Positions 1 through 11,488 of a stretch of DNA of 64,000 bases are shown here, one piece after another. Both the position numbers and the translations under genes were made by a program. Origin of the DNA: Steinernema hermaphroditum (Eukaryota; Nematoda; Chromadorea; Rhabditida; Steinernematidae). Position 1 is the stretch's first letter. Every line of letters begins with the position of its first letter. Below the pieces are notes generated by a model. It had not been told where the DNA came from. It saw only the letters and a program-made list of their open reading frames with translations, and ran no database searches. The stretch spans positions 4,588,001-4,652,000 of the forward strand of contig CM059625.1 in assembly GCA_030435675.1 (NCBI GenBank), written 5' to 3'.

Positions 1-99
1 GTGACTGTCGCTGATAACAGGTCATAGGAATATTCCAACTGCTGCAGTTGCGTGTTGTTAACAAAGATCAATTAAGTGCGCGGTGTACATTCAGGTACT

Positions 100-1127
100 A
101 TGTCCATAGAAGACGTCCTCAAATCGCTGCGCCAATCGCTTCCCGAAGGTGATGGCTTCGAATGTCATCCATTCAGAATAGGCAGCTACAACAATGCCGT
201 TTCCTCACATTTCCAACTGACCTATCCTGCCGACACTATGGCTGTGCTCGTACTAAACAGTCCGAGAATGTTCGACATTTCCTTCCGGCGATGGTTGGTT
301 AGCAAAGCGGAAGGTGGTGATCACAACGACGTGGCCGAACGGGTCCCAAATCCGATACAGGAATTCATTCACTCACGTTTGGATGCTGCCAAAGAGGTGA
401 GTGTTGTGGAAATGTGCCCCATGTCTGACATTTATCGCCAAAAGTCTTAAAAAATTTCATTGCCTAAAGGAGTTTTTTGGACCGTTTCAAGAGTGAACTT
501 CAAATGCTTTCATTGCCTGGGAATTACGCACTTTTAATGAAGGCCCATTGGGGTATCATATCGATATACATGCACTGTCCCATTTGAATGTTCCGGATGA
601 ATATTCCCTGATTTTTAGGCGTTATCGTACGTATCCCCTTTCACAAGCGCAGTGGACGTAATCCACGACTACGAGATGACACCAAACCGACGCCCAAAAA
701 TTCTAATGTGCACATGTGGTCACATTGCCGGTGCTGCCTACCATTACAAGCCCGAACAGGACCTAACCGAACCGCCGCCTCAGAAAATGGTAGGATCACC
801 ATTGGTTACGGAGTTGATAATATGCTTTAGATCGGTCTGAGCCTCCATCCTCGATACGGAGGCAACTTCGCGTTCCGTGCCGTCATAATACTTCCCGACT
901 TACCACTTCCGCCTGACTTTAAGGAGCCTGCTCCTTTGAAAGTTCTCGATACCGACACGGCCGTCCTGAAAGCGTTGGATCTGTTTAACAATCATTGGCG
1001 GGATGGTCGGTTCCGCGACGCTGGCGAGCCGGAAGAGCGATATTCCAAGCAGCAGAAGGACTACTTCGCTCGTCCTCCCGCCGAACGATGGGAAGTGATT
1101 TCCGATTGGTTCCGACCGTCTAGCTAG
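100..1127 (+). CDS. cblc-1: MMACHC (cobalamin C) homolog, cyanocobalamin-processing protein
   Basis: Three exons, 100-396, 619-789 and 831-1127, give 254 aa with phases that agree. The family binds cobalamin in the cytosol, removes its upper ligand by decyanation or glutathione-dependent dealkylation, and passes it on for methyl- and adenosylcobalamin synthesis. The translation carries family blocks: TPNRRPKIL (about 120-128), GHIAGAAYHY (about 133-142, including the histidine equivalent to the cobalamin-region His of human MMACHC), HPRYGGNFA, NHWRDGRFRD and RYSKQQKDYFARPPAER near the C-terminus. The second intron is only 41 nt. The chosen ATG at 100 follows a TTCAG acceptor-like site a few bases upstream, which would suit trans-splicing. 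The protein lacks the long proline-rich tail of the human one. Recognition rests on remembered family sequence; I am confident of the family, less so of the exact start. Confidence 0.93.
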
Positions 1128-1556
1128 ATATTAGGTTGTTTCTACGTGCTAGCAGAGTTCTATCATCGTTTGCATAAATGAATTGATGACATAAGTCGTT
1201 CAAATGGCCCATGAACTCTCATATAGAATGATAGGTTTTTGGAAAGGCTGAATACGCTGAATCACTTCGCGATCGCGTGAGCCACGTCCATTGTTATACA
1301 ATTAACGAGTCCATTATTGAGCGAATGCCGGCAGAGCCTTGCAACGTCATCGCGCAGCCATTTTCGATTTCCGCCTCGGCGGCACCCTCAAGGTACAGAG
1401 CGGCCAATCGGTGCCATGACAACTTGCCGACCCCCGTCTCAAGGCGACTAATGTTATTTCTCCGCTGCCGAACACTATCATTATAATCGAAACACACAGT
1501 TATATTCAATCCCCTCGACGACGTAGGCACTTCGTCAGATCCCCGACGGATTCGAA
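1128..1556. other. Intergenic stretch, nothing recognised
   Basis: The 430 bases between the cobalamin gene and the next start contain only short open frames on both strands with no recognisable protein. It may hold the 3' UTR of the first gene and the promoter or outron of the second. Confidence 0.5.
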
Positions 1557-2334
1557 ATGCCCCGAGAGGCGTCGCAAGCGTCGTCGGTGGTCTCGTCGAC
1601 CTCTGAGATGGAGAATGGCACCCACTTTGATGAGCACCACCCAAGATTCTACGTGTTCTCGTTGGTGCACTGTCGACTGGCTTCCATCGTTAGCTCCTTG
1701 TTTGGGTGCTTGTGTGTCATCGGCATTTTCGTCTTCTTTGTGTGCCATTTTCAATGGTACATTTACGACACCGCTGTTGATATCGTCGTCCTCACGGGGA
1801 TATCTATATTCCTCATCCTCGGAATTCTCGTTCATTACCTGGCTCTTCGAGGAGTGCATAAGGAGAAGGTTAAATTAGGATCGCTAAGGATAGTACAGCA
1901 CAACATCCAATTTTAGACCATTCTCCTAAACCCCTTTCTTGGTTTTCATGTGTTCCTCGCCCTCATCGAAGCTATCGTAGCGCTAACGGCAATCGGCGAA
2001 TTGGTTTCCGACCAGGTAAGCCCTGTGACGTCTGACCTGCTCCGTCACGCTTGAACTTTCAGACAGCTCGCGAGGAATTAGGCGATGTAGTTGCAAAGAA
2101 TATCCTTTTCGTCGTTCCCTTAATCATCTTCGTCCAGGTCATCATGCTGTGTTGTGTGCTCAAGTACAAATCCTATCTACGACGAAAGCTGCTCTTCATC
2201 AAACGCAACCATACGAACGTAGGTGCCTGTCGATATCAACAAAATTAGATGAATCATTTCAGGCCATAACGCAAGTGATGTATGCCAGCGCAACAGTCGA
2301 AATCGGAGCTACATCCACGAATGTACAGGACTAA
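1557..2334 (+). CDS. Four-helix transmembrane protein (nematode tetraspan/DUF7027-like)
   Basis: Four exons, 1557-1868, 1917-2015, 2063-2218 and 2263-2334, encode 212 aa. The first intron begins GTTAAA, a weak donor, but the exon join keeps frame and membrane pattern. Four hydrophobic segments are visible: about residues 34-60 (IVSSLFGCLCVIGIFVFF), 66-95, 105-130 (FLGFHVFLALIEAIVALTA) and 150-172 (ILFVVPLIIFVQVIMLC), followed by a basic stretch KYKSYLRRK and a short hydrophilic tail. The layout, with a short N-terminal tail, four helices and a cytosolic basic C-terminus, resembles the LAPTM4-like/DUF7027 tetraspan proteins common in nematodes. No catalytic motif is seen, so no function is assigned. 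The start ATG is the first in frame; an in-frame start further upstream is not excluded. Confidence 0.7.
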
Positions 2335-2458
2335 GAGAACTGCTTTATGATCATTTGCTTCGTTGAGCGTATAAACAGCCATAAAGATCTCAGAGAACGA
2401 TGAAAATTGGTGACCGTCTGACGAACTTGAAAAAGTGCAAAACTTAGAGTATGCGCTT

Positions 2459-2722
2459 GAGTTTCAGAAACGCAAGGTGTTCTAGGGAAAGGCCAAGAAG
2501 TTTAACCTTTCAATTTTTGGGAACTTTGAAAGTTGAAAAGTTGAAATCTGTTGAAACTCTTGATGTCTATCACAAATTCCTTCAATGGGTCAATCCCACA
2601 ATGCGTCATGATCCCATGGTTGCATATTCAACTTGATGGACTTTTTTCAAAAGGCGGACCAATGACTCTTATGACTTATCACAGGACGAGTTTCAGAAAC
2701 GCAAGGTGTTCTAGGGAAAGGC
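2459..2722. repeat. 35-bp direct repeat pair bracketing repeat unit A
   Basis: A 35-bp sequence beginning GAGTTTCAGAAACGCAAGG occurs at 2459-2493 and again at 2688-2722. The second copy starts exactly where the 185-bp repeat unit A ends, so unit A looks inserted into, or duplicated together with, this short sequence. Confidence 0.75.
2504..2688 (+). repeat. Repeat unit A, left copy
   Basis: About 185 bp repeated in the same orientation at 4878-5068, on the far side of the Harbinger element, at roughly 90% identity by eye. Both copies share AAAGTTGAAAAGTTGA, CAATCCCACAATGCGTCATG and a T-run followed by CAAAAGGCGGACC. Open frames run across both copies, but most differences change amino acids, so it is probably not coding. 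Confidence 0.8.
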
Positions 2723-2896
2723 TGATGAAGTACAGCTGAAAAAAAGCGGCTTTTGGGCAACCTTCGACTTGGCCTTCGCAACGCTGAACAGCAGGACTGT
2801 AAAAACGGAGGAGGCCAAACTCACGTCATGGCCATCAGGGCAACCATTTGCATGTAGCGAGCACGCTGTTGCATCAGGTGCCCGCTCTACACGTTA

Positions 2897-3180
2897 AGGC
2901 CTGTTTATACTCTGCGCGACAGTGTCGCGCAGCATTGTGAAATCGGTCGCCGCGCTGCGCGACAGTCGCGCAGTCGCGTAGCTGTTTATACTCTGCGCGA
3001 CAGCGCGACGTGTCGCGCAGCGCGGCGACCGATTGTTGCCTGTCGCGCAGTCGCGCAGCTACGCGACACAGTGAGTGCGTTTATACTCTGCGCGACTGTG
3101 CGACCTGTCGCGCAGCGCGACGACCGGTTTTGCTGCCGCTCAGCTCGCTGAGCTGCAGGGTGTGTGTCGCGCAGCTGCGT
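2897..3180. repeat. Left subterminal palindromic array of the Harbinger element
   Basis: At least three copies of GTTTATACTCTGCGCGAC (near 2903, 2982 and 3079) alternate with CG-rich palindromes such as GTCGCGCAGCGCGACGACC. Such arrays in PIF/Harbinger elements may serve as transposase binding sites; that role is inferred. Confidence 0.75.
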
Positions 3181-3479
3181 AGTCGTTTTTTGTGCAAAAT
3201 TCATCGGATTTTTTTTGTTTTGACGCATTTTCTGTGCCTGCCGACGTCTTGCGTTCAGTTTTCTCGGGCTTTGCGGGAATCATCACTTCTCAGTCAGTGG
3301 GAATCACTCTGCTTTCGGGGACTGATGTTCTTTTTTGTCACAGAGAAGTGGTTCATTGCTCTTTGCGAGTCATATGATCGTAGTGGCTGTCGTAATTCCG
3401 ACGGGATTTGCGTGCTATCACAGCGAATATATAATTCCTTCTGTTTTCAGGCTACACCCTGGTCAACAGCGAGCCACAC

Positions 3480-3890
3480 ATGGAGGAGACCATTAACAAC
3501 GACGTCAAGAGCCGCATCATTGCGCTCGTGAAGAGTCGCGAAAACCTCTGGAAAGTGAAGACTCGAGGCTACAAGATTGACAACAAAAAGGTCGAAGACT
3601 ACCAAGAGATCGCCGACGAAATCAATAAGCTCCACGGACTCTCGATAACTGGTTCGTAATCATTTGCATGAGCAACGTAAATGACATAATGCTGTTTAGG
3701 AGGTCAGGCGCGCGGTGTTTTTAAGAACCTTCGCGACACTTATTCAAGAAGAATCAGAAACGCGAAGAAAGATATGAAGACGACTGGTTCTGGCGATGAA
3801 ACTACGAAGACCGGCAAAGCGAAAGCACAAAAAGAAGAAGCTTTCCCGCCACACCCGCCACTCTACGACGTCCGACTATGGCGGATTTGA
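3480..3890 (+). CDS. MADF-domain protein of the Harbinger element
   Basis: Two exons, 3480-3651 and 3700-3890, encode 120 aa. The donor is GTTCGT, which is weak, but the phase agrees and the join keeps the domain intact. The MADF signature is visible: IIALVKSRENLWKVKTRGYK at the start, then YQEIADEINKLHG, then VFKNLRDTYSRRIRNAKK, followed by a Lys/Thr-rich tail. MADF proteins encoded by PIF/Harbinger elements bind DNA and help the nuclease partner reach the transposon ends in the nucleus. No frameshift is seen here, unlike the downstream nuclease. The stop overlaps the start of the nuclease frame (ATG at 3878). Confidence 0.72.
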
Positions 3891-4534
3891 TAGAAGTTGC
3901 TGAACGTTTTGAGCACAGATGGCTCTTTCCCAACTGCGTCGCCGCGCTGGATGGAAAACATTTTTTGCTAGAGGTAGGTTTCCTCTACATCTCAGGTTAA
4001 CCGTCTACGTATTTTAGGCTCCTTGCGCTGCGGGATCGTTGTACGTTAACTACAAACTCTTCCACTCCATAGCCGGATTAGCGTTTCTTATTCTTCGACG
4101 TCGGCTCCCCTGGACGACAATCAGACTCCTCGATCTACGAGGACAGTCCGATTCCCCCACTGATCCGCAGATTGCTTCCCGCAGATAGGATAGTTGGAGA
4201 AGAAACACTTCCGTACGTTGTAGTGGCGATCAAGGCTTCGCGCTGTCAAAAGACTTCATGCGTCCCTTCGCACAGAGTGAAGCCGTTGGCGATTTACAAA
4301 AGCGTGAATTCAACAAAAGGCTCTGTCGGTAAGCCTAATTATCATCGAGATACGTACTCTTGCTCGTTTAGTGCTCGCAGGAATCGAGGTGACGATCTTC
4401 CTGAAGATATCTCGAGGGCTCTCGAATTGACGGATGACACAACCGCCCGGCCTCCAGAACAGATGTCAAAACAAGCAACACAAGAAGGAAAGCAAACGAG
4501 GCTGATGTTTACGAGGTATTTTGCTCATGTATAA
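3878..4534 (+). pseudogene. Harbinger DDE nuclease (DDE_Tnp_4), frameshifted and internally deleted
   Basis: Exon-like segments 3878-3973, 4018-4328 and 4372-4534 are separated by short introns. The first reads RWLFPNCVAALDGKH, which carries the first catalytic Asp. The second reads SLYVNYKLFHSIAG, then after a +1 shift near 4090 reads FDVGSPGRQSDSSIYEDS with the second Asp. Another shift near 4224 leads to GDQGFALSKDFMRPF and LQKREFNKRLCR. The third resumes at RARRNRGDD and ends near RYFAHV. The family block with the third acidic residue (the VVENAFG region) is absent. The frame therefore encodes a dead transposase. Confidence 0.85.
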
Positions 4535-4660
4535 GGACGAGTGCCTTGCAGAGAATATCACCAATAAATCATAGTTACAGTGATAGTTCCACAAGATTTT
4601 ATCATGAAACAGCAAGATATCTGTGATCGAAGCTGTCGCGCAGAGTATAAACACCTATGC

Positions 4661-4821
4661 GACAGCAAACAGTGTCGCGCAGCGCGACGACCGGTCGCAC
4701 AGCTGCGCGACAGGCAAGGGGCGTTTATACTCCAGGCGACTGTCGCGCAGAGTATAAACGCCCTTTGCCTGTCGCGCAGCTGTGCGACCGGTCGTCGCGC
4801 TGCGCGACACTGTTTGCTGTC
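4661..4821. repeat. Right-end 72-bp-arm hairpin of the Harbinger element
   Basis: Bases 4661-4732 and 4750-4821 are inverted copies, 72 nt each with a single mismatch seen by eye, around a 17-nt loop. The arms contain GTGTCGCGCAGCGCGACG and end in GTTTATACTC at the loop. Confidence 0.88.
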
Positions 4822-4877
4822 GCGCAGTCGCGCAGAGTATAAACAGGCCTTTACGGTCTCTCGAATTCGCTGCCACT

Positions 4878-5068
4878 AACCTCTGAATTTTTGGAAACTT
4901 TGAAAGTTGAAAAGTTGACATCTGTTGAAACTATTGACGTCTATCAGAAATTCCTTCAGTGGGTCAATCCCACAATGCGTCATGATCTCATGGCTGCATA
5001 TTCATTTTGTTTTTTTTTTCAAAAGGCGGACCCAATGACTCACGGAAGATATGACTTATCACAGGACG
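4878..5068 (+). repeat. Repeat unit A, right copy
   Basis: Direct copy of 2504-2688. It starts about 25 bp after the right TTA duplication of the Harbinger element, whereas the left copy ends about 206 bp before the element, so it is not part of the element's ends. Confidence 0.8.
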
Positions 5069-5870
5069 CCGATTTCGAAACAGTCTCTCTTTTCCGTGTC
5101 ATTCGGTATGGTTTCGATTACCACGGTGCACAGTTTTTCATTTTTATCATGCATCTTATGCATTTCCGGATATGTTTCAGTCTTACTTTATAAGTGATAT
5201 ACGAAATAAAAAGTTTAAGCGGCTCCCTAAAAGTGGTTCTCGCTTCATAGTTTCGTCAATCGTTCACAGTCCCATATGGTTTGAAATCAGTTCTAAATTT
5301 CAGTCACTTCTAGCACTTGAGGACTTGAAAAGTAGGGCTAAAATTAGGGAATACGATGCAGCAAATAGGAACATGTATGTAGACATTATCTTTCATGAAT
5401 TCCTAACATAATCTAATTAGTCATCTTCAGGCCACGAATAATAAACTCTTAATGGAAAGTAATTGTTCGGCGATCAGAACCGGTATCCCCCACTCTCAAC
5501 TCTCCTTTCGCTTTTCGCTGGAAATGACGAAACGGCCGCAACGAAGCGCGATCGTTTAAGTGAGCGCGATGTCGCCTTCGCCTTCGGCGTCTCTTTCTTC
5601 CAATTATGTCATCGGCTGATTTGTAAAAATTCGCGATTGAATCGATACGCGCCAGAATGTCCTTGACTGGCTGATAAGTACCAATCACTGAGCAAACAAG
5701 CAGAAGTTCTTGACTAGTGGACGTGAGGCCGGAATACGATTCTTTTCCAAGTGTTGCGTTGTTGAGTGGCGCCCGTCGCTCTTGTAAGCACAATGTCGCG
5801 AATGTAAAGCGGTGTCGGTGTTTGTCCTTTACAGCGGAAGCATGAAGCACCGGCGCGTTTTCAGACTATC
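5069..5870. other. Intergenic stretch before the MAP kinase gene
   Basis: No gene recognised. Short open frames on both strands show arginine runs or no family resemblance. The last bases (GTTTTCAG at 5857-5864) look like a trans-splice acceptor for the kinase gene. Confidence 0.5.
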
Positions 5871-7566
<1,696 letters not shown>

Positions 7567-7707
7567 ATTGTGAAATATTTAGCTCTGCATCGCACATATA
7601 AACGGGTTGCACAAACGCCATATGTATGTACACACAACAAAAGTTGTTACGTGATAAATGCCGAACGGACGTAACCGTTATACGGTAGATAGAATAATAC
7701 TTCGCTC

Positions 7708-8249
7708 TCATAGATTCGCTATCTCACGCAGTTGCACATTTCTGCGAGAGTCTAATTCAGCCAACGTGATTTCCTGTCCAGGGAGTTTGAGAATATTAAG
7801 TTCGTTCTTCAGTATCTGGTTGGCTTTTTCTAAAAAAAAAGCCTTGCTATTTCAAGTCTGCTCCATAACGAGCATACCTTTGATGTTCTGCGCATGCTCT
7901 CCATAGCATTGATCATATCTGTAGCCCATGCACATGATTAAAGGCACCATGGGTACAATGAGAAGCTTGTTCTGCAGAATTCTGGCAGCTGCCATGATTG
8001 CTATAGTTGTCGTTGAAGCTCCTAGTACTTCCCAGGCGAGCTGTTCTCTTTTGTGTGCGAGCTTCAAGGCTTCTTTGTGTTCCAGCTGCATGGTTTTCAT
8101 TACGATCTCCTCCTCCATCTGCAAATCTACGTGTCAGTTATCTGAGAAGGCTTATCGTTCATCACCTTCTTATTATATTCCTCTTCGATATTCACTTTCT
8201 TCGCTGTACTGCAATCACACTGACTGCTCACTGACTGTGATGACCCCAT
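7708..8249 (-). CDS. Plg-RKT family protein, downstream copy
   Basis: Three exons read on the minus strand, 8249-8166, 8118-7878 and 7829-7708, encode 148 aa. The family (plasminogen receptor KT, DUF2368) consists of small two-helix membrane proteins. The N-terminus MGSSQS is followed by a charged helix, MEEEIVMKTMQLEHKEALKL, then hydrophobic segments IAIMAAARI and LLIVPMVPLIMCMGYRYDQCYG, then EKANQILKNELNILKLPGQEITLAELDS, which parallels the human tail. The last intron is short and its acceptor is a T-run ending TTTAG. The C-terminus ends in Asn-Leu, not the Lys that gives human Plg-RKT its plasminogen-binding property, so receptor function should not be assumed. It lies 146 bp downstream of a same-strand paralog and converges on the kinase gene. 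Confidence 0.85.
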
Positions 8250-8395
8250 TTGGACCTGAAAGCGTTCATAACATTCATAATAACGACAAGAAACAAGGTA
8301 ACTATGAGCACATGACTCGCAGCTTTCAAATGAACACGGCACTTTGAAGACCTTTAACAATAGCTATGAACAACAATTGAGCAGATCAGCGTATC

Positions 8396-9217
8396 CTATG
8401 AGTACGACGTCGCGTCCTCGCGCATCTGAGCGATACGCTCACGCACTTCAGTCGTGGAGATCGGTTCGGGAACAAGCTGGGCACCGGACTCAGCAAAGAT
8501 CTTCTCTGATTCGTCTAAACAAATACATATGACACCGATTGCTTCATCATTTCCGGGTGCTGGCCCTTGTACTAATATAAATACTTTTTAATTTAAATCC
8601 GAAAGGCCCGCTTTCCGATATATAGCAGAATGAAAAAATCCTCCCTCACATCGTTCGATTGAAAACGGAATATCGAAAGCATCCGATTTATAAAACAAGT
8701 TGAGACACGAGACAACAGAAATCACTGCTGTCTAGGACAGACACCTCGCTCGTCATCTTGGTGTGCTTTAAAAATTAGTCCAGACGTACCTAAGACGATC
8801 TCTCTCTTTGTGCCATAACAGCTGTTAACTTGATAACTTAGATATCCAGCAATCGGGAAAACCGGTACCAGATGAAGAAGGTTTTTGTGCTTATAAGACG
8901 CCACAACAGTCATGGCGATCGTCAGCAACCCGGTGGGGACGGACCACTTCAAAGCTTCTCGCGCCTCTGCAAGCTAAAAGACCGATTTTAGAATAGCATT
9001 ACTGGAAACATACTTTTAGAGCAGCCTTCCTTTCTTGGATCGCTTGAATCAGCGCAATTTCTCGCTCAATCTAAAGCAAAAGAACGAGTGAGATAGCAGA
9101 TCACCAAAAATAACCAACCCGTCGCTGCTCTAGTTTCAAAAGAAGTTCGTCGTAGGCGGGTGTTACCACCTGGCTGGGCCCAGCCGCCGACTGCGAACGC
9201 GAATAGAGTGCTCCCAT
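8396..9217 (-). CDS. Plg-RKT family protein, upstream copy
   Basis: Four exons on the minus strand, 9217-9119, 9070-9014, 8973-8790 and 8514-8396, encode 152 aa. The translation starts MGALYSRSQSAAGP, has a coiled charged region LLLKLEQRRIEREIALIQA, hydrophobic segments around VPTGLLTIAMTVVASY and LLHLVPVFPIAGYLSYQ, then NSCYGTKREIVLDESEKIFAESG and PEPISTTEVRERIAQMRED. The VP-x2-P...CYG block and the tail are shared with the neighbouring copy and with human Plg-RKT. The last intron (275 nt) could be missed; without it the frame runs to an early stop. It ends in Tyr-Ser, again without a C-terminal Lys. Close same-strand spacing to the downstream paralog suggests a tandem duplication, perhaps an operon. 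Confidence 0.85.
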
Positions 9218-9954
9218 AGAAGGCAGTAACACCCAAATTAACTGAAATTCAAACCGACCGTCACGTCATTTGCATCACGTTCGCAAATGAAAAAGCACTT
9301 TACCGGACGAACCGTAGAACATTACAGTTCAAAAGGTTTCGCCGTTACAAAGCGCGGGGCTGATCAGCGATCGCCGCTATGGGTTCACGCGGACTTCGGA
9401 CAATGATCGGCTTTGTTTTTAGCGACTGTCTTGTTGTTCACACTGCTTATTAACACACTTAAGAACTGACGCGATGCGTATCGAAAAATGTCAGTCTTCT
9501 CTGTTTTCCTTTCATGGTCACAGCGCGTAGTTGAGCGATTCCAAAATCTGGCTCCGACTGTGATTGTTTGTGATTATTTCTAGCATGCCGCGGTGCTTCA
9601 AATAGGCTAACGATATGCCAGAGCTAACCTTCAGGCCAAACTCTTAAACGTAACAACCGCAGCCCAGCGAAATCTGATCAAATCATGCCCAAAACTTTTA
9701 ACATTACTCCAAACATCACCCGCCTATCGCTGGGCACACGACATAGACCTCCAAATGCAAATCCAAATCCAAAGCTTCCAGATACGTATATCCCTTGCGA
9801 GTGTGCAACACCAGACTACCATCATGACACCAATGATACTTTACCAGTTTCATTCGAAACCAGAGCCTAACAGCTATAAATACAATAACCACTGACAAGT
9901 TGATAACAAATAGGATCAAAGAGAGATCATTTTCGTTCGAGCACAAAACGACTT
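9218..9954. other. Intergenic stretch between Plg-RKT and LACT genes
   Basis: No gene recognised in about 740 bases. A minus-strand frame (9946-9716) with one hydrophobic run starts right after the LACT stop codon but has no family match and is probably 3' UTR. Confidence 0.45.
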
Positions 9955-11488
9955 TCAGTTTCCAGGCTTGCTCGCGTTCAGCGTGCCATTCTCAACAATG
10001 TCGTAGACGGAGTGATGCAATCTTGAAAACGTTCTGCACAAGTCGTACAGTCCAGTTTTGAGTCCGTTGCTGACATAGGCGATCACGATCTTATTCTTCG
10101 GATCAAAGTGTACTTGTTGGCAACCGTGACCTGTATGTCCAATGACGTAATCGACTCCACCACGATTCAGCGGCAGGTATAAAAGACCGTGTCCTTTAGC
10201 CACTTTATCACCCATAATGAGATCAGTAGAATTTACGAATGGCTTGAGCAGCCTATTCAGTGTTTCAGGTTTGATTATCCTGGCTCGGACCACCTGAATA
10301 CATCAGAGTTCAATTATACTACTAAGTACCGATACTGACCAGGTCGAAGAGTTTCGCCAAACTTCGTGCGTTTCCAATACCAAGCGCAGCAGCTTGTTCC
10401 ATTCTCTGGTAATCAGGATTGTTCATGGTTATTTGGAAGACAGCTTGTAACCAAGACGGATTGTTAGCCGCACGCTTCAACATAGTATCCTAAAAGCAAA
10501 GTTCGCTTATCCTCAAGTAAAATAGCGGCACTCACCTGAAGTAATCTTTTCAAAGCGTAGAAATATTTGGCCACTCGAATATCACTGTACACTTCAGATA
10601 ATCTCTCAAACATAGTAGGTACTGTAAGTCGAGCAACGCGATATTGCTCTTCTTTCGGAAGGCCAATATGGAAATCAATACCTGGAAAAAATTGGACGTT
10701 AGCGACACCACATTCATATGACCTACCGTGAGGTTCGGCAATCTCTTCACGTAAGAACTGTCCAATACTGCGATGCTTTTCATCAACATGACGAACAATC
10801 TGATCAACAATCCAACCGTACGTGTAAATATGATATCCGGTCCTGGTACCCGGTGGCCACTTCGGTACTTCATCTTCCAAAACTCTGCGCATTTTATTGT
10901 GGTCGGAGGCAATGTCTTCAGTAATTGGAATGTCAAGATAGCCTAAGCCTGCCTAAACACGACGTTGAATGGGTTATCGTGCAATGGTTTTATTGACTTA
11001 CCATGTGAGACAGAGCCATTTGTACAGTGACATTGCCCTTTCCGTGCTTTCCGAAGCCGGGCCAGTGTTTCGTCACAAGATCGTCGTAACTAAGTCGGCC
11101 GCGGTCAACAAGCAGTGCAATACAAATGGCGGCAACTGCCTTTGTCGTTGAAAATGTGACAGTAGTTGTGTCTTCTTTCCATTTCCGTGCGGCCATGGTG
11201 TCGGCATAGCCTCCCCACAGATCAACTACTTTCTTGCCATCATAATATACTGCAAACGCAGCACCATCTCGCTCCCAGCCATCTTGGAAATTTTTTCTAA
11301 AAAACCAACGTTATGTAGATACGAGTTTTGATTCAGACAACGTACTGGAAAGCTGCTCGAACGCTTTCAAAACTCTTTTCGTGCGTTCCATCGACATGCA
11401 CAGGCAATTTAGTATACAGTCTATCGGCAAAGAACTTGACAGCGATGGCGAAGAGAACTGCAATGAACACGGTTCGCCAGTTTCGCAT
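9955..11488 (-). CDS. Serine beta-lactamase-like protein (LACT family)
   Basis: Six exons on the minus strand, 11488-11346, 11296-11002, 10952-10727, 10681-10536, 10489-10340 and 10293-9955, encode 432 aa with all phases agreeing. Nematode LACT proteins are eukaryotic relatives of class C beta-lactamases and esterases; their substrates are mostly unknown. An N-terminal membrane anchor or signal (TVFIAVLFAIAVKFFA, about 6-22) precedes the fold. The active-site SxxK motif is STTK at 97-100. The Tyr motif region is GYHIYTYGWIVDQIV, and the third motif region reads IGHTGHGCQQVHFDP. GVDYVIGHTGHG and DGKKVVDLWGG match the family well. The main nucleophile and base are intact, so it could be an active hydrolase, facing the lumen or outside if the N-terminus is a signal anchor. 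Introns are 45-50 nt. Confidence 0.9.

Larger units (their letters stand above)
2897..4850 (+). mobile_element. PIF/Harbinger DNA transposon, complete ends, decayed transposase
   Basis: A 1954-bp element with 24-bp perfect terminal inverted repeats starting AGGCCTGTTTATACTC, flanked by the 3-bp duplication TTA (2894-2896 and 4851-4853). A TTA/TWA duplication is the hallmark of the PIF/Harbinger superfamily. Inside are the expected two genes: a MADF/Myb-type DNA-binding ORF (3480-3890) and a DDE_Tnp_4-type nuclease (3878-4534), both on the plus strand. Both ends are built from many copies of the motif GTTTATACTCTGCGCGAC in alternating orientation. The nuclease has frameshifts and has lost the block carrying the last catalytic Glu, so the copy should not be self-mobile. 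The perfect TIRs suggest insertion was not very old. Confidence 0.9.

Noticed and set aside
5449..5850. 133-codon minus-strand frame with an Arg run, upstream of the MAP kinase
   Set aside because: Composition is driven by a CT-rich stretch, there are no splice signals or family features, and it overlaps the kinase promoter region.
9716..9946. Minus-strand hydrophobic frame directly after the LACT stop
   Set aside because: Starts a few bases after a confident stop codon in the same direction; most likely 3' UTR, with no family match.
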